Translations under genes and position numbers: made by a program | Source of the DNA: Pseudomonadales bacterium | GTDB lineage: Bacteria; Pseudomonadota; Gammaproteobacteria; Pseudomonadales; Litorivicinaceae | DNA length: 9,829 nt | Direction of reading: 5' to 3' | Assembly (NCBI GenBank): GCA_012269655.1 | Contig: JAAXJV010000166.1 | Location: forward strand, 1 to 9,829 | Part shown: positions 7,238 through 9,829 of the stretch, piece by piece | How the letters are laid out: each line of letters starts with the position of its first letter | Position numbering within the stretch: position 1 is the first letter of the stretch | The notes under the pieces: model-generated | The model's database searches: none | What the model saw: only the letters and a program-made list of their open reading frames with translations | What the model was told of the DNA's origin: nothing

Positions 7238-7337
7238 GGCGGCGAGGTCCAACCGATAGACTGCGCCTGCTAATGATTCGCGCCATGCCGACTGAGAGTG
7301 TAGACTTGCGCGCCATTGATTGACTGCGTATTTCCAC

Positions 7338-7342
7338 AGGAG
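7338..7342 (+). promoter_or_regulatory. Ribosome-binding site of the aminotransferase gene
   Basis: AGGAG lies 6 nt upstream of ATG 7349. It decides the start: the frame is open back to 7316, but the eleven extra codons would include the ribosome-binding site itself. Confidence 0.8.
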
Positions 7343-7348
7343 CCTCTT

Positions 7349-8536
7349 ATGTACGCCCTCTCCCCTGCACCTGCCGACCCAATTCTAGGCCTGAACGACG
7401 CGTTCAATGCTGACGACCGCTCAGACAAAATCAACCTAGGCGTTGGTGTCTACAAGGATGAGCAAGGGCGCACACCGATCATGGCCGCCGTAAAGACGGC
7501 TGAGGAACTCTTGTTGGCTAATGAAACCAGCAAGTCCTATTTGGGTATTGCCGGTCACGCCAGCTTGCCTAAGTTAGCCCAAGCTCTGTTGCTCGGAAGC
7601 GACCATGCATTGATTGGCGATGCTCGAGTAAAAACGGCTCAGGCGCCAGGGGGAACTGGCGCACTGCGAGTCGCAGCAGACTTCATCGCCAAATCCAACC
7701 CAAATGCGACCGTGTGGATCTCAAATCCAACCTGGGCAAACCACAAAGCGATCTTTGAAGCAGCCGGCTTGACCACTCAGGTTTACCGCTACTATGACGC
7801 CACCACGAAAGGCATGGATCAGACGGGCTTGTTTGACGACCTAAGCCAAGTAAAAGAAACCGACGTCGTTGTGCTGCATGGTTGCTGCCACAACCCCTCG
7901 GGCGTTGATCCTGACCTGGGCATTTGGAAGCAGATTGCCGCCAGTGCAAAAAGTCAGGGCTGGTTGCCGCTGGTGGATTTCGCGTACCAAGGGTTTGGTC
8001 ATGGTTTAGCAGAAGATCGCCAAGGGTTGTTGGCATTGGTAGCCGAAGAACTTCCTCTGCTGGTTGCCGCTTCGTTTTCTAAGAACTTTGGCTTGTACAA
8101 CGAACGAATCGGTGCCTTAACGCTAATCGATACGGATGGCGACGCTGCGGACGCAGCCTTTAGCCACGTGAAGGTTTCAATCCGCTCAAACTACTCAAAC
8201 CCTCCTAGCCACGGCGGCTCAATCGTAGCCACGATCCTCGAGTCCGATGAGTTGACCGCACAGTGGGAGCACGAGCTGACGGCTATGCGCTCACGCATTG
8301 CTGATATGCGTACCGGTTTAACCGAGGGGCTAACCAGCCGCGGAGTTGCGCAGGACTTCAGCTTTATCAGCCAGCAAAACGGCATGTTCAGCTTTGCTGG
8401 CATTTCGCCCGAGCAGGTGGATCGCCTGAAGGATGAGTTTGGCGTTTATGCCGTTCGTAGCGGCCGCATTAACGTGGCAGCTATCACGCCGACCAACCTC
8501 AATCCGCTATGTGATGCAATCGCGGCGGTAATATAG
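7349..8536 (+). CDS. Aspartate/aromatic amino acid aminotransferase (AspC/TyrB type)
   Basis: A 395-aa fold-type I PLP enzyme, cytoplasmic, that moves amino groups between aspartate (or aromatic amino acids) and 2-oxoglutarate. The length equals E. coli AspC within one residue. Seen: INLGVGVYKDEQG at 28-40, NPTWANH at 126-132 (cofactor-stacking W129), HNPSG at 181-185 (N182), D210 and Y213 (VDFAYQGFG), the PLP Schiff-base lysine K245 in SFSKNFGLYNERIG, phosphate-binding R253, R280 in the IRSNYSNPP motif that contacts the substrate side-chain carboxylate from the neighbouring subunit, and R373 (SGRIN) that holds the alpha-carboxylate. The SNPPSHGGSIVATIL stretch looks more like AspC than TyrB, but sequence alone does not settle substrate preference. 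A kinase gene follows after 3 nt, probably in one transcript. The gene is divergent from cheBR. Confidence 0.94.
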   Translation: MYALSPAPADPILGLNDAFNADDRSDKINLGVGVYKDEQGRTPIMAAVKTAEELLLANETSKSYLGIAGHASLPKLAQALLLGSDHALIGDARVKTAQAPGGTGALRVAADFIAKSNPNATVWISNPTWANHKAIFEAAGLTTQVYRYYDATTKGMDQTGLFDDLSQVKETDVVVLHGCCHNPSGVDPDLGIWKQIAASAKSQGWLPLVDFAYQGFGHGLAEDRQGLLALVAEELPLLVAASFSKNFGLYNERIGALTLIDTDGDAADAAFSHVKVSIRSNYSNPPSHGGSIVATILESDELTAQWEHELTAMRSRIADMRTGLTEGLTSRGVAQDFSFISQQNGMFSFAGISPEQVDRLKDEFGVYAVRSGRINVAAITPTNLNPLCDAIAAVI

Positions 8537-8539
8537 ATC

Positions 8540-9535
8540 ATGAAATACGATTTGTTCGGACTGGGCAATGCGCTGGTGGATCATGAATTTCATACAACCG
8601 ATGCGTTGCTTGACGAACTCGCCATCGAAAAAGGCCTAACTACCTTAATCGAACCGGATCGGGCTGACGTCGTGCTCGGCACCATGACCGAACGACAGGG
8701 CCCAGCCAGCAAAGCCGCTGGCGGAAGCGGCGCGAACAGCGTCGTGGCGGCCGCGGCCATGGGCAGTCGGACCTATTACGCCGCCCAACTTGCAGACGAT
8801 GAGAACGGTTATTTCTACGTCAAAGATATGCAGGCCGCCGGCGTCGATACCAACGCTGACCAGCACATGAAGCCTGGCGTAACCGGTCGTTGCTTTGTAA
8901 TGGTCACGCCCGACGCAGAGCGCACCATGAACACCTCTCTGGGTGTGACCGGTGATTTGGGTCTCGACAGTCTGGATCCCGAAGTGATTGCCAATTCCCG
9001 TGCAATTTATCTAGAGGGTTATCTAATTACCTCAGATATCAGCCGGGCAACGGCCATCGCGGCCAAGAAAATGGCTCGTGAGCAGGGACTGATGGTGATT
9101 GGCACATTTTCAGATCCCGGGCTGACTCAGTATTTCAAACCCCAGTTGGATGAGTTATTCGGCGACGGATTAGATCTGCTGTTTAGCAACGAAGAAGAGA
9201 TTCAAATCTTTACCGGCACAGACAATCTGGATGCTGCGCTAGAAGCCATACGACCGATTTGTGAGAATGTTGTGGTCACTCTAGGTGAAAATGGCGCCCT
9301 GGTGGTTCAAGGCGACCAACGGACCTCTGTCGCAGGTGAAGTGGCCCATGCAGTCGACACTAATGGAGCGGGGGATGCCTTTGCCGGGGCCTTTGTGCAT
9401 GGCCTATTGAGCGGGTGGGATTACGCAGATTGCGCCAAGTTTGGCTGTCAGGTTGCCGCACGCGTGGTGGAGACCTTCGGTCCTCGATTGCAGTTGGCGG
9501 AATACGCACAACTGCGTCAAGCATTTAAGGCCTGA
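8540..9535 (+). CDS. PfkB-family kinase, adenosine-kinase-like
   Basis: A 331-aa ribokinase/PfkB-fold kinase. Seen: glycine signature GGSGANS at residues 61-67, a TGRCFVMVTPDAERTM strand-lid segment at 115-130, SNEEE at 216-220 (the NxxE metal-associated motif), VTLGENGALV at 246-255, and the PfkB signature DTNGAGDAFAGAF at 273-285, with catalytic base D279 and the anion hole GAGD. Length and overall pattern resemble proteins annotated as adenosine kinase in proteobacteria, which make AMP from adenosine and ATP, but a sugar substrate cannot be excluded. The start ATG 8540 is 3 nt after the aminotransferase stop and has no clear ribosome-binding site, so translational coupling is likely. I see no biochemical link between the two products. 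Its TGA abuts the stop of the convergent bioD. Confidence 0.88.
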   Translation: MKYDLFGLGNALVDHEFHTTDALLDELAIEKGLTTLIEPDRADVVLGTMTERQGPASKAAGGSGANSVVAAAAMGSRTYYAAQLADDENGYFYVKDMQAAGVDTNADQHMKPGVTGRCFVMVTPDAERTMNTSLGVTGDLGLDSLDPEVIANSRAIYLEGYLITSDISRATAIAAKKMAREQGLMVIGTFSDPGLTQYFKPQLDELFGDGLDLLFSNEEEIQIFTGTDNLDAALEAIRPICENVVVTLGENGALVVQGDQRTSVAGEVAHAVDTNGAGDAFAGAFVHGLLSGWDYADCAKFGCQVAARVVETFGPRLQLAEYAQLRQAFKA

Positions 9536-9829
9536 TTACTCGGGCCAACTTAGCTGCTCGGCCACTTGCTCAAACGGCTGGTCGCTGTATTGCACCACAC
9601 CTAATAAAGGCGCCGAGAGGCGCTTTCTTAGTGTCTCTAGATTTTGTTCAAAAACCGCCTGATGGGGATCCACCCGGTTCGCTACCCATCCCACTAAATT
9701 TAAACCATCGGATTGAATTGCCTCAGCAGTCAATAAGGCGTGGCTGAGGCAGCCCGACCGCATGCCGACCCCCAGCCCCACAGCCCAGTGAAGCGAACGA
9801 GCGTGGTCCGCACAGCATTCCTGCTCGGG
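9536..9829 (-). CDS. bioD: Dethiobiotin synthetase BioD (partial, N-terminus beyond right edge)
   Basis: The C-terminal 97 residues of BioD, the ATP-dependent ligase that closes the ureido ring of dethiobiotin from 7,8-diaminopelargonic acid and CO2 in biotin synthesis. The reverse strand reads [18 protein letters not shown] followed by [14 protein letters not shown] and [12 protein letters not shown], which aligns without gaps to the BioD segment ADLVRAL...VVLVVGLRLGC(L/I)NHALLTAQAI...GWVANRVDP. The serine in GMRSGC replaces the usual leucine or similar residue, and A and G replace parts of the normally P-V-V-L-V-V strand. The frame continues open to the window edge, so the GTG at 9781 is internal and not a start. 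The ATP-binding P-loop lies outside the window. The stop directly abuts the kinase stop with no spacer. Confidence 0.88.
   Translation of the reverse strand, partial: PEQECCADHARSLHWAVGLGVGMRSGCLSHALLTAEAIQSDGLNLVGWVANRVDPHQAVFEQNLETLRKRLSAPLLGVVQYSDQPFEQVAEQLSWPE
9607..9630 (+). terminator. Rho-independent terminator candidate inside convergent bioD
   Basis: AAGGCGCC (9607-9614), loop GAGA (a GNRA tetraloop), and GGCGCTTT (9619-9626) form an 8-bp stem with one G-T pair, followed by TTTCTTA. It lies about 70 nt past the kinase stop, within the bioD coding region on the other strand, and could end the aminotransferase-kinase transcript. In the opposite direction the tail reads TTTATTAG, so bidirectional action is possible, although that would fall before the bioD stop. 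Confidence 0.5.

Noticed and set aside
9536..9781. A complete 81-aa gene starting at GTG 9781
   Set aside because: The frame is open to the window edge, and the upstream residues (ADHARSL) continue the BioD alignment, so it is an internal codon of a partial bioD.

Overview
The window looks like ordinary chromosomal sequence from a free-living gammaproteobacterium. The adjacent cmoA and cmoB genes, which modify wobble uridine 34 of tRNA and occur mainly in Gammaproteobacteria, are the best taxonomic clue. Base composition is moderate, a little above half G+C by eye. Gene packing is very tight. I see no insertion sequence, phage gene, integrase, CRISPR array, rRNA or tRNA. I cannot name the genus from the sequence alone.

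Layout. A pirin gene (partial, minus strand, cut by the left edge) is divergent from a two-gene plus-strand unit: a 3-hydroxybutyrate dehydrogenase (bdhA type) and, 12 nt later, an adrenodoxin/putidaredoxin-type [2Fe-2S] ferredoxin. The 111-nt divergent spacer carries two adjacent inverted repeats that look like operators. Convergent to the ferredoxin, overlapping it by 4 nt, is a small basic protein of unknown function with a possible helix-turn-helix (minus strand). Next come cmoA and cmoB (plus), overlapping by 4 nt. Convergent to cmoB, again with a 4-nt stop overlap, is a large (1126 aa) soluble CheB-CheR-PAS-histidine-kinase fusion on the minus strand, started by TTG. Divergent from it is an AspC-like aspartate/aromatic aminotransferase followed after 3 nt by a PfkB-family (adenosine-kinase-like) kinase. 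The right edge holds the 3' part of bioD (dethiobiotin synthetase, minus strand), whose stop codon abuts that of the kinase.

How the genes fit together. CmoA makes carboxy-S-adenosylmethionine and CmoB transfers its carboxymethyl group to tRNA, so those two form a complete pathway step. The 3-hydroxybutyrate dehydrogenase serves ketone body or polyhydroxybutyrate turnover; its close coupling to a ferredoxin has no obvious metabolic explanation here. The CheB-CheR-kinase fusion has no neighbouring response regulator or chemoreceptor, so it is an orphan signalling protein in this window. The other genes are housekeeping metabolism.

Part 2 outcome. I do not see convincing evidence of a new defence system, mobile element or other undescribed multi-gene system. 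The points worth checking are the orphan CheBR-kinase, the loss of the catalytic-tetrad Asn in the dehydrogenase, the dehydrogenase-ferredoxin pair, the paired operators, the run of three convergent junctions with no spacer, and terminator-like hairpins that lie inside the convergent coding regions.
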